The position numbers and the translations under genes were made by a program. DNA of 64,000 nt. Origin: Desulfosporosinus youngiae DSM 17734. GTDB taxonomy: Bacteria; Bacillota; Desulfitobacteriia; Desulfitobacteriales; Desulfitobacteriaceae. Under the pieces are notes generated by a model that did not search any database, was not told where the DNA came from, and worked only from the letters and a program-made list of their open reading frames with translations. Positions 52,681-62,043 of the stretch are shown piece by piece (positions within the stretch are counted from its first letter, which is position 1; every line of letters begins with the position of its first letter). The DNA lies in assembly GCF_000244895.1 (NCBI RefSeq), contig NZ_CM001441.1, positions 3,430,226-3,494,225 on the forward strand, written 5' to 3'.

Positions 52681-53069
52681 AAAACGATTCCTCCCGGCTA
52701 TCAACATCAAACGTCAAAGGCTATCCAACCTATTATAACCTGAAATAATGACAAACCCAAACAAATATTACCGAAACTTAACATACGTTTAAAGGCTTTT
52801 GTATTGTAAATCATCTGACTATCTCTTTAGGTTATACCTGCAAGTATAAGCAAATGACTCAATACACCCAGCCTATTCTAAAACTTCTATGTAAAACATG
52901 AAAACTAATCAACATTATAAACACATAAATCTTTACAGTTCTGCTATGTAAAACAAACATTGGAAATAATATATTAACTTACAAGAAATTTTGTATACAT
53001 TTAGGAAACCCATAGATGTTTCCTCTTGTTTTTGGTAAAGTTAATACCAAGTTCAAAGGAGGAATTATC
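52681..53069. other. AT-rich divergent gap before the aconitase gene
   Basis: About 390 bases between divergent genes. Very AT-rich from 52740 on; it must hold promoters for both sides, but no single box pair is convincing. GAAACCCATAGATGTTTC (about 53007-53024) is an imperfect inverted repeat close to the aconitase start and could be an operator. Confidence 0.35.
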
Positions 53070-54989
53070 ATGGGACAAAACTTGACACAAAAAATACTCT
53101 CATCTCACTTAGTTTCCGGCAGCTTGGACAGCGGAAACGAGATCGCGCTTCGCATTGATCAAACTCTAACCCAGGACGCCACAGGAACCATGGCCTATCT
53201 GCAATTTGAAGCCATGAATCTTTCCAGAGTGCAAACCGAATGTTCGGTAAGTTATATAGATCATAATACTCTCCAAACAGGGTTTGAAAACGCTGATGAT
53301 CACGCCTTTCTGCAAAGTGCCGCTGCGCGCTTTGGGGCATATTTTTCCCGTCCGGGAAACGGGATCTGCCATCAAGTCCATCTTGAACGTTTCGCCAAAC
53401 CAGGCAAAACCTTGCTGGGGTCCGACAGTCATACCCCAACTGCCGGCGGAATGGGCATGCTTGCTATGGGTGCCGGGGGGCTTGATGTTGCTGTGGCGAT
53501 GGGCGGCGGAGCCTTTTATCTTCCTAACCCTAAAGTCCTGCGTGTCTGGCTGACGGGCCAACTCCCCGAATGGGTTTCAGCTAAAGATATCATCTTGGAA
53601 ATTCTTCGCACGCTCACGGTCAAAGGGGGCGTCGGCAAAATAATCGAATACGCCGGACCGGGTGTAAAAACTCTTACGGTTCCGGAGCGATCAACTATCA
53701 CCAATATGGGCGCAGAATTAGGCGCATCTTCTTCAATATTTCCCAGTGACGAACAAACCCTTCGTTTTTTAGAAGCACAAGGCAGAGCAGAGGACTATGT
53801 TCCTCTTTGCGCTGATGAAGATGCTGCTTATGACGAAGAATTAGCTATAGATCTTTCCACTCTGGTTCCCCTCGTCGCCCAGCCCCATAGCCCGGATAAC
53901 GTAGCTCCGGTTAGTGAGCATTCCACAACTCAAGTTCATCAAGTGGCTATCGGAAGCTGTACTAACTCATCTTATCAAGACCTCATGCGGGTTCGTCAAA
54001 TCCTTAAAGGAAAACATGTCCATCCAGGCGTCAGCTTAGTCATATCCCCCGGATCGCGCCAGGTTCTAAGCATGCTTTCCAGCAATGGCGCCTTAACCGA
54101 TCTCCTGGACAGCGGGGCCAGACTGTTGGAATCGACTTGCGGACCATGTATCGGCATGGGACAATCCCCAGTCTCGAAAGGGGTATCTGTCCGGACCTTT
54201 AACCGGAACTTCTTAGGCCGCAGCGGGACTCAAGATGCCTCCGTGTTTTTGGCCAGTCCCGAAGTTGCGGCAGCCTGTGCTTTGACCGGCTTCTTAACTG
54301 ATCCGCGGACCTTGGGACTATCTTCCAATGTCGGGTTCCCTGAGCGGTTTCGCATTGATGACAGTATGATTCTCCCCCCAGGGAGTCCGGATACCCCAAT
54401 CAAACGCGGACCTAACATTCAGCCCCTCCCTATTGCTCCCGCCTTAGATGACTCACTTGACTTACCTATTATTCTAAAGCTGGGCAACAATATAACCACC
54501 GATGATATCATGCCGGCCGGATCTAAAATTCTGCCGCTCCGTTCTAATATCCCCGCTATCTCTGAATTCACATTTCACAAGATTGATCCTCAGTTTGCTG
54601 CTAAGGCCAAGGCCCAAACCCAAAGTGTCATTATAGCCGGCCATAATTATGGTCAAGGTTCCAGCCGGGAACATGCTGCTCTGGCTCCCATGTATCTCGG
54701 ACTGCGTGTCGTTTTAGCCAAGAGTTTTGCCCGCATTCATCGTGCTAACCTAATTAATTTTGGGATTCTGCCCCTAACCTTTGTTGATGAAAATGATCTG
54801 GACCGTCTAAATGTTGGGACGACTTTGCACCTTTCCGGCCTGCATCAGGCTATTCAAACCTCTGAGCCTTTCGCCATTGCTTTAGATAATGACTCGGCTC
54901 CAGTCTTGGTCAGGCATGATCTCACCGAACGACAAGCGAAAATCCTGCTTGCCGGAGGGCTGCTGAATTCAACAAGAGCCTCTATTTGA
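53070..54989 (+). CDS. Aconitate hydratase, Aquifex type
   Basis: A 639-residue aconitase for citrate-isocitrate interconversion, the short form known from Aquifex and many anaerobes. It has LLGSDSHTPTAGGMGMLAMGAGG (about 113-135 in pattern) and cluster cysteines in IGSCTNSSYQD (about residue 297) and STCGPCIGMG (about 357-366). The C-terminal swivel domain has GHNYGQGSSREHAALAP. It could also be read as a homoaconitase/LeuC-LeuD fusion, but length and the swivel motif favour aconitase. The ATG at 53070 follows AAAGGAGG. Confidence 0.9.
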   Translation: MGQNLTQKILSSHLVSGSLDSGNEIALRIDQTLTQDATGTMAYLQFEAMNLSRVQTECSVSYIDHNTLQTGFENADDHAFLQSAAARFGAYFSRPGNGICHQVHLERFAKPGKTLLGSDSHTPTAGGMGMLAMGAGGLDVAVAMGGGAFYLPNPKVLRVWLTGQLPEWVSAKDIILEILRTLTVKGGVGKIIEYAGPGVKTLTVPERSTITNMGAELGASSSIFPSDEQTLRFLEAQGRAEDYVPLCADEDAAYDEELAIDLSTLVPLVAQPHSPDNVAPVSEHSTTQVHQVAIGSCTNSSYQDLMRVRQILKGKHVHPGVSLVISPGSRQVLSMLSSNGALTDLLDSGARLLESTCGPCIGMGQSPVSKGVSVRTFNRNFLGRSGTQDASVFLASPEVAAACALTGFLTDPRTLGLSSNVGFPERFRIDDSMILPPGSPDTPIKRGPNIQPLPIAPALDDSLDLPIILKLGNNITTDDIMPAGSKILPLRSNIPAISEFTFHKIDPQFAAKAKAQTQSVIIAGHNYGQGSSREHAALAPMYLGLRVVLAKSFARIHRANLINFGILPLTFVDENDLDRLNVGTTLHLSGLHQAIQTSEPFAIALDNDSAPVLVRHDLTERQAKILLAGGLLNSTRASI

Positions 54990-55080
54990 TCTTTAAATAT
55001 TCCAGGCGCCCCCCTATTCCTTTTTCCTGCCGTTGAAATGACAAATTTTTTTATAGAAGAAAAAACGAGATATGATATAC

Positions 55081-55110
55081 TATAATGAATTGTTCAGTTA
55101 ATGCTGAACA
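55081..55110 (+). promoter_or_regulatory. Promoter -10 with adjoining palindromic operator
   Basis: TATAAT (55081-55086) is followed at once by the inverted repeat TGTTCAG/CTGAACA (55091-55097 and 55104-55110). The palindrome would cover the transcription start of the Lrp-type gene, as expected for autorepression. A clear -35 box is not seen. Confidence 0.5.
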
Positions 55111-55154
55111 TTAGGACTTCGGTCGCCGAGGTAGATAAAAAGAGGTGGATTAAA

Positions 55155-55652
55155 ATGCTCACTGAAAAGGATCGCAGCCTGCTCAAACTCATCGCTGAAG
55201 ATTGCCGGCTTACTCCTGAGGAACTCTCTATTCAAACAGGGTTGTCCCCTGACTATATTAAACAACGTATCCGGGATTGGGAAAATGAAAAAGTAATCGT
55301 CGGCTATCAGCCTATGATCAACTGGGATCGAACCGGCGATGAAAAGGTTTCTGCTTTAATTGAAGTTAAAGTTTTACCCCAACGGGGCTATGGCTTTGAT
55401 AAAATAGCTAAACGTCTGCAGAAATATCCGGAAGTCAAAGCGCTTTTTTTAATGTCGGGAGGATATGACTTATCCGTTCTTATCGAAGGTAAGACCATGC
55501 AGGATGTCGCTCTTTTTGTGGCTGAAAAACTGGCCTCTCTTGAACATGTTCAAAGCACTGCAACCCACTTTGTGCTCCGCCGCTATAAGCAGGACGGAAT
55601 AGAGCTTATGGGTGATGAAGAGACTATCCAGCGCTTGGTGGTGTCACCATGA
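55155..55652 (+). CDS. Lrp/AsnC-family transcriptional regulator
   Basis: A 165-residue regulator with an N-terminal helix-turn-helix (LTPEELSIQTGLSPDYIKQRIRDWENE in pattern, about 17-45) and a C-terminal RAM/ACT-like ligand domain (VSALIEVKVLPQRGYGFDKI, then GGYDLSVLIEG). It is expected to sense an amino acid. The ATG at 55155 is 6 bases after AGAGGTGG. The end overlaps the aminotransferase start by 4 bases (ATGA), so the effector may be the aminotransferase's amino acid. Confidence 0.88.
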   Translation: MLTEKDRSLLKLIAEDCRLTPEELSIQTGLSPDYIKQRIRDWENEKVIVGYQPMINWDRTGDEKVSALIEVKVLPQRGYGFDKIAKRLQKYPEVKALFLMSGGYDLSVLIEGKTMQDVALFVAEKLASLEHVQSTATHFVLRRYKQDGIELMGDEETIQRLVVSP

Positions 55653-56818
55653 ATCAATATCTGGCCCCCCACGTTGCTACCCTTCCCCCATCGGGAATAC
55701 GCAAATTCTTTGACCTTGTCGCAACCATGAAAGATGTCATTTCTTTAGGGGTCGGTGAACCTGACTTTGTCACCCCTTGGACGGTCAGGGAAAGCGGCAT
55801 CTTCTCCTTAGAAGAAGGACAGACCATGTATACCAGTAACGCGGGGCTCTTTGAATTACGTGAAGAATTGACCCACCATTTGAGCCGGACTTTGAATCTA
55901 AACTACGACCCGCTTCATGAGATTCTCATCACTACCGGAGCAAGTGAAGCCGTAGACCTGGTAATGCGGGCGGTTCTGGGACCTGGGGATACTGTCTTAA
56001 TTCCCGATCCATCCTATGTGTCCTATGCGCCATGCGCCATATTGGCCGGGGCAAGCGTTAAGTACGTTCCAACTTATGCTAAGGAAAACTTTCGCATGCG
56101 TGTGGAAGACTTAGCCAGAGTCTATACTCCTGAAGCGAAACTTCTGGTCCTGTCCTATCCGAATAATCCAACCGGAGCGATTATGAACCGCGAGGATCTG
56201 CTGCCCATCGCCGATTTTGTGACTGAGCACGATCTTCTCGTCCTCGCAGATGATATTTATTCAGATCTTACCTATGACGGAACACATGTCTCATTTGCCA
56301 GCTTACCCGGTATGCGCGACCGTACTTTATTTGTCAGTGGTTTCTCGAAATCCTACGCTATGACAGGGTGGAGAATCGGGTATGTCGCGGGTAATGCGCA
56401 CTTGATTTCAGGAATGACGAAAATTCATCAATACACTATGCTCTGTGCCCCCATTATGGGACAATTTGCAGCCATAGAGGCCTTGCAGTCTGCCAATGAA
56501 GCTAAAAACGATATGGTCCAAGCCTACGATCGCCGGAGACGGCTGATGGTTCATGGTTTTCGGGAGATGGGCCTGGACTGTTTCGAGCCTTTAGGTGCTT
56601 TTTATACCTTCCCGGATATTTCTAAGACCGGATTATCTTCAGAAGAGTTTGCTGAACAGCTCTTAAAAGAAGAAAAAGTAGCCGTCGTTCCGGGGACTGC
56701 CTTTGGCCCTTCCGGGGAAGGTCATATCCGCTGTTCTTATGCTTATTCTATGGAACAAATCCAGGAAGCCCTTAAACGCATCGCCAATTTTGTGGAACGC
56801 AGATTGGCCAAACGTTAA
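55649..56818 (+). CDS. Class I/II aminotransferase
   Basis: A 389-residue PLP enzyme of the aspartate-aminotransferase fold, PatA/aromatic type. It shows ISLGVGEPDFVTPW, SYPNNPTGAIM (substrate-binding Asn), LADDIYSDLTY, the PLP Lys in VSGFSKSYAMTGWRIGY (about residue 233) and the carboxylate-binding Arg in HIRCSYAYS. Amino donor not deducible. Translationally coupled to the Lrp-type regulator. Confidence 0.9.
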   Translation: MNQYLAPHVATLPPSGIRKFFDLVATMKDVISLGVGEPDFVTPWTVRESGIFSLEEGQTMYTSNAGLFELREELTHHLSRTLNLNYDPLHEILITTGASEAVDLVMRAVLGPGDTVLIPDPSYVSYAPCAILAGASVKYVPTYAKENFRMRVEDLARVYTPEAKLLVLSYPNNPTGAIMNREDLLPIADFVTEHDLLVLADDIYSDLTYDGTHVSFASLPGMRDRTLFVSGFSKSYAMTGWRIGYVAGNAHLISGMTKIHQYTMLCAPIMGQFAAIEALQSANEAKNDMVQAYDRRRRLMVHGFREMGLDCFEPLGAFYTFPDISKTGLSSEEFAEQLLKEEKVAVVPGTAFGPSGEGHIRCSYAYSMEQIQEALKRIANFVERRLAKR

Positions 56819-56831
56819 AAGGTGAGGATCT

Positions 56832-56886
56832 GCCTATAATGAAAAGACATACTGGTTTGAAACCAGTATGTCTTTTCATTATAGGC
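56832..56886. repeat. Perfect 27-bp inverted repeat
   Basis: Two 27-base arms (56832-56858 and 56860-56886) are perfectly complementary around a single central G. The left arm begins GCCTATAATGAAAAGACAT. The structure starts 14 bases after the aminotransferase stop. It could be a bidirectional terminator, but it is longer and more perfect than the others in this window and has no T run after it; a miniature mobile element is another possibility. Confidence 0.8.
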
Positions 56887-56975
56887 GGCACAAATCTTTC
56901 TTTATACTCCAACCCTATCCTGTGAGCCGGAGCTTTATAATGTTCTAAAATTCACAAATGTGAGAAAAGTTATCT

Positions 56976-57152
56976 TCACTCAAAGACCAAACCTTCCCAG
57001 AATGCTTCATCAACCACTCCCACCTCTTTAGCCAGATGCCACTTAATGGCTTCTGCCTTAATCCTTGTCGCTTCTTTAATGGCTTCTGCTTTAATCGCTG
57101 CTGCCTCTTTAATTGCTTCCGCTTTGAAATTATCAATATTAGACTTTGACAT
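56976..57152 (-). CDS. Small protein of tandem KAEAIKEA-like repeats
   Basis: A 58-residue protein. The middle (about residues 10-36) is three imperfect copies of an Ala-Glu-Ala-Ile-Lys unit (FKAEAIKEA, IKAEAIKEA, IKAEAIKW), predicting one amphipathic helix. The tail is HLAKEVGVVDEAFWEGLVFE. Not recognised. The ATG at 57152 follows GGAAAGGAAG. The frame stays open further up to about 57320 with protein-like sequence (GKYQGYAKGRLIEGKEVV), so it may be the end of a longer, decayed gene. Confidence 0.5.
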   Translation of the reverse strand: MSKSNIDNFKAEAIKEAAAIKAEAIKEATRIKAEAIKWHLAKEVGVVDEAFWEGLVFE

Positions 57153-57862
57153 TAATACCACTTCCTTTCCTTCAATTAACCGTCCCTTCGCATATCCTTG
57201 GTATTTTCCGTTCACCTTGCTTAATTCCACATGTTTGACCTGTCTCTGCTTTTTCCCAATCGGAATACTTAAGCATTCCGGGACTCCAACATGGCTTCTG
57301 GTTCTTGCCTATATCTGCGGCCTGATCATCATATAGTTTCCGTTAAGTGAAGATTATCACTGTTTTAGCATTATGTCGATAGGTTATACGAATTATTACA
57401 ATCAATATTTTTTATGAATATTCGTTTGAAAGCTAAAGTCTGTTTTTCTTTCGATACTCCAATTTTCTATAACCTTTGATCATGAATATTATCCACTGAC
57501 TCTTCATGATGCCTAGGAAAAATAATGTTCATACAAGAACCCAGGCTAAAGCCCGGGCTTTTCCATTAAATATATCATCAAATATATAAATCATAGCTTA
57601 ATAATCACAATTTTCAAAATATAATCATTGTTTTAATATGATATAATACAGGCAGCTTTCAAGCATTCCAGCCCTAGCAATCCCTTGCAATCATCGTTTT
57701 ATAGGCCTTCTTCCCCAAATTAATGTCGTAAAATTCCCATTAAAACGGCGATACTCTGTACATCTAGAAGCAGCTTCATGGCAATATTAAATACTTAATA
57801 CCTAATATAACAAGTTATTTAACTTACAGAAGATTTAAACTTGTCTGTTGGAGGTATTTTTT
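57153..57862. other. AT-rich gap before the sigma-54 activator gene
   Basis: About 700 bases without a complete gene. 57153-57320 continues the open frame of the repeat protein on the minus strand but without a ribosome site. A terminator-like stem CCCAGGC/GCCCGGG with one mismatch, then CTTTT, lies at about 57540-57563. The remainder is very AT-rich; no -24/-12 or -35/-10 pair was confidently picked. Confidence 0.4.
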
Positions 57863-59326
57863 TTGCAAAATGATAAAATAGCGGAACTTAAAAAGGAAAA
57901 TGAAGAACTAAAAATAGAGAATGAAAAACTGAAAATAGAAAACGAATTGCTTAAAACCATTATTGATAATATTCACGAATCGGTCATTGCGGTCAATAAA
58001 AACGATGAGATCATTCTCTATAACTGCGAATCAGAAAAAATGGAAGGGCTTAACCGAAACGATGTCTTAGGGAAAAAAGAAGATGATGTATATGCCCCGC
58101 CTTTTTACTTTTCAGACGAAGTTGTAAAAAAAGTATTGCGAACAGGCATAGCCGTAATTGAACAGCCCTATTGGTATTACTTAAATGACGGCAGACAAAC
58201 GAACATGATCTTCAGCGTGTTTCCTTATTTATACAAGGGACAAATCTTCGGGGCTTATATTATCTTTCGCAATGTGAATCAGATGAGTGATTTTATAGCA
58301 AGGACATTAGAAATGCGGAAAAGGTTTTTCGAGGATGAAACTACCTCTCAAACGGGGGCTGTGTTTCTTCTGGACCATATCATTGGAAGCGGCTCGATAA
58401 AAAAGATCAAGGAAGAAGCACGCAGTATTGCCCGCCGCGACTCACCGGTATTAATCGTTGGGGAAACCGGCACAGGAAAAGAACTTTTTTCTCAAGGTAT
58501 TCATAATGCCAGTTTGCGGTCAAAAGGTCCTTTTATATCTGTCAATTGTGCCGCTATTCCCGAAACGCTCTTCGAAAGCCTGCTCTTCGGCACCGTTAAA
58601 GGTGCTTTTACCGGTGCCGTTGAAACCCCCGGCCTGTTTGAACAAGCCGAAGATGGAACGATTTTCTTTGATGAAATTAATTCCATGCCCCTTTTCCTGC
58701 AGGCTAAACTGCTGAGAGTATTACAGGTCAAATCCATTCAAAGAATCGGAAGCACAGTTCAAAAACCTATCAATTGCAGAATTATAAGTGCCACAAATAA
58801 TGATCCTGTTGAAGCCATTGAACGAAAACTTATCCGGTCCGACTTATATTTCCGTTTAGCAACCATCACCTTAAACATTCCTCCCCTAAGAGAACGAAAA
58901 GAAGATATAAACTATCTGGCCGCAAGCTTTATTAAGAAATATAACCTTAAATTTGGCTTATTTGTTGATAACATTGCAGAGGAATTGCTTAACCTTTTTG
59001 ATGAATATTACTGGCCAGGCAATGTTCGGGAGTTGGAAAACTTTATTGAAGGTGCTATGAATTTTGTTCAAGATAAGGATAAGACATTAAATTTGCACCA
59101 TTTACCGGAATATTTCAGAAAAAGAATTCTTTCTAATAAAAAATCTCCAGTAAATACTATAGTTTCTGATAAAAAGCTTCAAAGCGTTTTATCAGAAACT
59201 GAAAAAGAAATGATAGAAAGTATCCTGGCACAAAACAATAGAAATATCACTAAAACGGCGCGGGAATTGGGTATTTCCAGACAAAATTTATATTATAAAT
59301 TTAAAATATTGGGCATTAAAAAATAG
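57863..59326 (+). CDS. Sigma-54-dependent transcriptional activator (PAS-AAA+-HTH)
   Basis: A 487-residue activator. A coiled coil of Lys/Glu/Leu heptads (about 8-35) is followed by a PAS domain (about 38-140, IDNIHESVIAVNKNDEIILY in pattern) and an AAA+ domain with GETGTGKELFSQG, the sigma-54-contacting GAFTGA loop, and GTIFFDEINSMP. R-finger-region residues are present (RLATITLNIPPLRERKEDI). A Fis-type helix-turn-helix ends it (NITKTARELGISRQNLYYK). The start is TTG at 57863, 8 bases after GGAGG. It stops with TAG and is convergent with the methyltransferase operon, which it may control. Confidence 0.9.
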   Translation: MQNDKIAELKKENEELKIENEKLKIENELLKTIIDNIHESVIAVNKNDEIILYNCESEKMEGLNRNDVLGKKEDDVYAPPFYFSDEVVKKVLRTGIAVIEQPYWYYLNDGRQTNMIFSVFPYLYKGQIFGAYIIFRNVNQMSDFIARTLEMRKRFFEDETTSQTGAVFLLDHIIGSGSIKKIKEEARSIARRDSPVLIVGETGTGKELFSQGIHNASLRSKGPFISVNCAAIPETLFESLLFGTVKGAFTGAVETPGLFEQAEDGTIFFDEINSMPLFLQAKLLRVLQVKSIQRIGSTVQKPINCRIISATNNDPVEAIERKLIRSDLYFRLATITLNIPPLRERKEDINYLAASFIKKYNLKFGLFVDNIAEELLNLFDEYYWPGNVRELENFIEGAMNFVQDKDKTLNLHHLPEYFRKRILSNKKSPVNTIVSDKKLQSVLSETEKEMIESILAQNNRNITKTARELGISRQNLYYKFKILGIKK

Positions 59327-59336
59327 TATTTTTAAA

Positions 59337-61100
59337 TCACAAACTTAAAGCCTTCATGAAGACCGTTTGAAAATCCCTTCGGGCCGATAATTCGATATGC
59401 ACAGTTCGGCCGGCCAATGCTTCGGCCCGGGTTCTTTCTTCTTTGGAAAGCAAGGCTATCTTGGCACCATCCCCGGCTGCGTTACCGACAGTGGTTATTT
59501 TATCGAGCGGAAGAGAAGGGAGAAGTCCGATGCTCACAGCATTTTCTTTTTTAATATAATGACCAAATGCTCCCGCAATCAGTACACGGTCGATTGCTTC
59601 CGCACTCACCTTCATTTCCTGGAGCAGAAGCTGTATCCCCGCCATAATAGCTCCTTTAGCCAACTGTAATTTACGGATATCCTTTTGAGTAAGTACAACA
59701 TCCTCGCCCGTGGCCGAATCCTTACTCCAAACCAGGATAAATTCACTTTTCTGATCGTCATTACGTAACCGCTCCCTGACCGCCGGAGGCAGCTTCTCCA
59801 GTTGATCTGCTTTGCTCGTCAGCCGCCCGGATGCTTCGATAATACCACTTTTTCGTAGTTGAGCGATAGCATCAATCAGACCGGAACCACAGATGCCTCT
59901 GGGTTTGCTGCCGCCAATCACTGCCAACTCTACGTCATCACCGATTAAAACCCCTTCTATAGCACCCTCGGCAGCTCGCATTCCGCAGTTTATCTCAGCC
60001 CCTTCAAAGGCGGGTCCGGCTGCTGCGGAACAAGTGAGTATTTGCTTATTGCCGGCTAGAATTATTTCACCATTGGTACCAATATCAATCGCTAAACTCA
60101 GGCCGGGAAGGCGGTCGATTCCGGTGGACAGCATGACGCCTACGGTATCAGAGCCAACATAGCCCGCGATATTCGGTAAGACGACGACCTTGCCCGACTC
60201 TAAAATACGGAGACCTAATTCCTTAGCCTCAACCTCAACAGCTTGCCGGAAAACGGGAATAAAGGGTGCCGTCGCCAAATAAGTGGGGTCAATGCCCAGA
60301 AACAAATGGCTCATCGTCGTATTGCCAACAACGACCGCTTGATAAATTTCCTGATGGTCTATTCCAGCCGCTTCACAGAGCTGGGCAATAATTTCGTTGA
60401 GCGCATTGATTAGTTTCACCTGAAGCTGGCGTCGTTTATCTGAATCCTCTGAAGCGTAGGTAATGCGTGAAATAACATCCGCCCCAAAAACATGCTGGGG
60501 ATTCGTAATAGCCCCGCTAGTGAGGACAGTACCATTATTCAGATCCATAAGGTAGGCCGCCACAGTGGTCGTGCCAATATCCACCGAAAGACCATAGCTG
60601 CGCTCCAGCGTTTCTCCCTCTTCCACTGCCAGCAGGAAATTCTCATCGAGTACCGCCGTCACACGAAATTGTGCTTTCTGCAGCGTCTCTGGCAAATTTG
60701 CCGCGACCCGTCGGTTAAATGGGATTGTACGATTGGACAAAGCTGCCAATAGACGCTCCCAGTCCGGTGTTTGGTTTTTAGCACTGGGCTTTTCAACCTG
60801 TACATGGTATTTACGAATACTTGGCGCTATCATAATATCTTTAAGATGGTTTAGAGAGAGCTTTCGTTCAAACGCATCTTTTTGTACATTGAGCTCTACC
60901 GTCAAATCCTGTTCTATCATATGCTGGCAAGCCAAAACCCAACCGTCTGAGGAAATTTGCACTTTGCATTTGCCGCACGTCCCTCTGCCGCCGCAGGTAC
61001 TTTGTATCTGTACTCCGGCTGCCACAGCAGCCTGCAAAATAGTGCTGCCCATCGGAACTTCAACTGATTTGCGGAAGGGTAAAAAGGTTACCTTAGCCAT
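59337..61100 (-). CDS. Corrinoid-protein reactivase (RACo/RamA-type, 2Fe-2S + ASKHA domain)
   Basis: A 587-residue protein for ATP-dependent reduction of Co(II) to Co(I) in corrinoid methyltransferase systems. The N-terminal 2Fe-2S ferredoxin domain has CGGRGTCGKC (about 36-45) and a fourth Cys in LACQH (about 58). The large C-terminal DUF4445/ASKHA part has SVDIGTTTVAAYLMDL (about 178-193), AIDIGTNGEIILAG and GAFGHYI. This is the bacterial 2Fe-2S RACo layout, not the 4Fe-4S RamA of methanogens. The ATG at 61100 follows AAGGTGTGA. It is the last gene of the operon, after mtbC-type and mtbB genes. Confidence 0.92.
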   Translation of the reverse strand: MAKVTFLPFRKSVEVPMGSTILQAAVAAGVQIQSTCGGRGTCGKCKVQISSDGWVLACQHMIEQDLTVELNVQKDAFERKLSLNHLKDIMIAPSIRKYHVQVEKPSAKNQTPDWERLLAALSNRTIPFNRRVAANLPETLQKAQFRVTAVLDENFLLAVEEGETLERSYGLSVDIGTTTVAAYLMDLNNGTVLTSGAITNPQHVFGADVISRITYASEDSDKRRQLQVKLINALNEIIAQLCEAAGIDHQEIYQAVVVGNTTMSHLFLGIDPTYLATAPFIPVFRQAVEVEAKELGLRILESGKVVVLPNIAGYVGSDTVGVMLSTGIDRLPGLSLAIDIGTNGEIILAGNKQILTCSAAAGPAFEGAEINCGMRAAEGAIEGVLIGDDVELAVIGGSKPRGICGSGLIDAIAQLRKSGIIEASGRLTSKADQLEKLPPAVRERLRNDDQKSEFILVWSKDSATGEDVVLTQKDIRKLQLAKGAIMAGIQLLLQEMKVSAEAIDRVLIAGAFGHYIKKENAVSIGLLPSLPLDKITTVGNAAGDGAKIALLSKEERTRAEALAGRTVHIELSARRDFQTVFMKALSL

Positions 61101-61159
61101 CTTTCATCACACCTTTTCAATAGCAGTTGCAATAAGGTGATCTTAATAAAAAGTAAAGC

Positions 61160-61179
61160 AAGCGGTTAGAAGGCCGCTT
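61160..61179 (-). other. Small hairpin between the corrinoid-protein and reactivase genes
   Basis: Stem AAGCGG/CCGCTT (61160-61165 and 61174-61179) with an 8-base loop in the 105-base gap, followed some bases later on the minus strand by ACTTTTTATT. It may partly stop transcription so that less reactivase than corrinoid protein is made. Inference only. Confidence 0.35.
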
Positions 61180-61205
61180 ACTCTACCATTGGAATCACTT
61201 AGTTT

Positions 61206-61847
61206 TTATGCTTTCACCATTTCAAGAATTTTTTTGACTCCATCATTGGCATTTTCCGCATAAGCATCAGCCCCGATTTTGTCCGCATATCGTTGCGTTA
61301 CAGGAGCTCCGCCAATGATCGTCTTGAATTTGTCACGAACTCCCCTTTCGCGGAGTGCATCCTCCAGCTTTTTCATGTTTTTCATGGTCGTGTTAAGTAA
61401 TGCACTTGTACCGATAACGTCAACTTCATATTCCAAAGCTTTATCAATGATCTCATCGACGGGGATATCATTACCTATGTCATAAACATCCATGCCATGA
61501 ACCCTAAACAAGGAAACAACAAGACCTTTGCCAATATCGTGAATATCCCCTTCAACGGTTGCGATTAAGGCTTTAATGCTTTTAGTTTGTTCGGCTGGAG
61601 GAATGGCATCATTTAAAATCGTTACCGCGTTCTTCATAGCATCAGAACTTACCATAAGTTCAGGCAAGAAGAATTTGCCCCTGTCAAAAAGATCGCCTAC
61701 CTTATTAATCCCCACTGTGAAGCCCTTTTCGATAACTTCTAAAGGGTCTAATCCTTCGGCCAAGGCCCGCTTGGCTATTTCTACAGCTTTGGCCTCATCT
61801 CCATCTATAATGGATTGCGCCGCTAGTTCAAACAGTTCATTACTCAT
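61206..61847 (-). CDS. Methylamine-type corrinoid protein (MtbC-like)
   Basis: A 213-residue cobalamin carrier of the methyltransferase system. The N-terminal helical cap (about 1-88, with FLPELMVSSDAM) is followed by the B12-binding Rossmann domain. The cobalt-ligand His is H103 in EGDIHDIGKGLV. Further contacts are VIGTSALLNTTM and TIIGGAPVTQRYADKIGADAY. Sequence alone does not separate MtmC, MtbC and MttC; mtbB upstream favours the dimethylamine type. The ATG at 61847 follows GGGGAGGGG. Confidence 0.9.
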   Translation of the reverse strand: MSNELFELAAQSIIDGDEAKAVEIAKRALAEGLDPLEVIEKGFTVGINKVGDLFDRGKFFLPELMVSSDAMKNAVTILNDAIPPAEQTKSIKALIATVEGDIHDIGKGLVVSLFRVHGMDVYDIGNDIPVDEIIDKALEYEVDVIGTSALLNTTMKNMKKLEDALRERGVRDKFKTIIGGAPVTQRYADKIGADAYAENANDGVKKILEMVKA

Positions 61848-62043
61848 TGTTATAACCCCTCCCCATCATCTTTTCATGTTCTGCTCCGGATTGACTTACT
61901 TCGAAAACTTAATAATCCAGACAGACTTAATTAGTCAGACTTAGTGACCCAGGCTTAATTATAAGCAAGTTAGGCCCTGCTAACCTACGCCAATAACTAG
62001 AGTCTGGGAAACTAAGATCTGTGCTAATTAAAATCTTCCCTAA

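Noticed and set aside
53070-54989. LeuC-LeuD fusion supplying the missing isopropylmalate isomerase
   Set aside because: The length, cluster motifs and swivel-domain motif fit the Aquifex-type aconitase better; no leu genes are adjacent.
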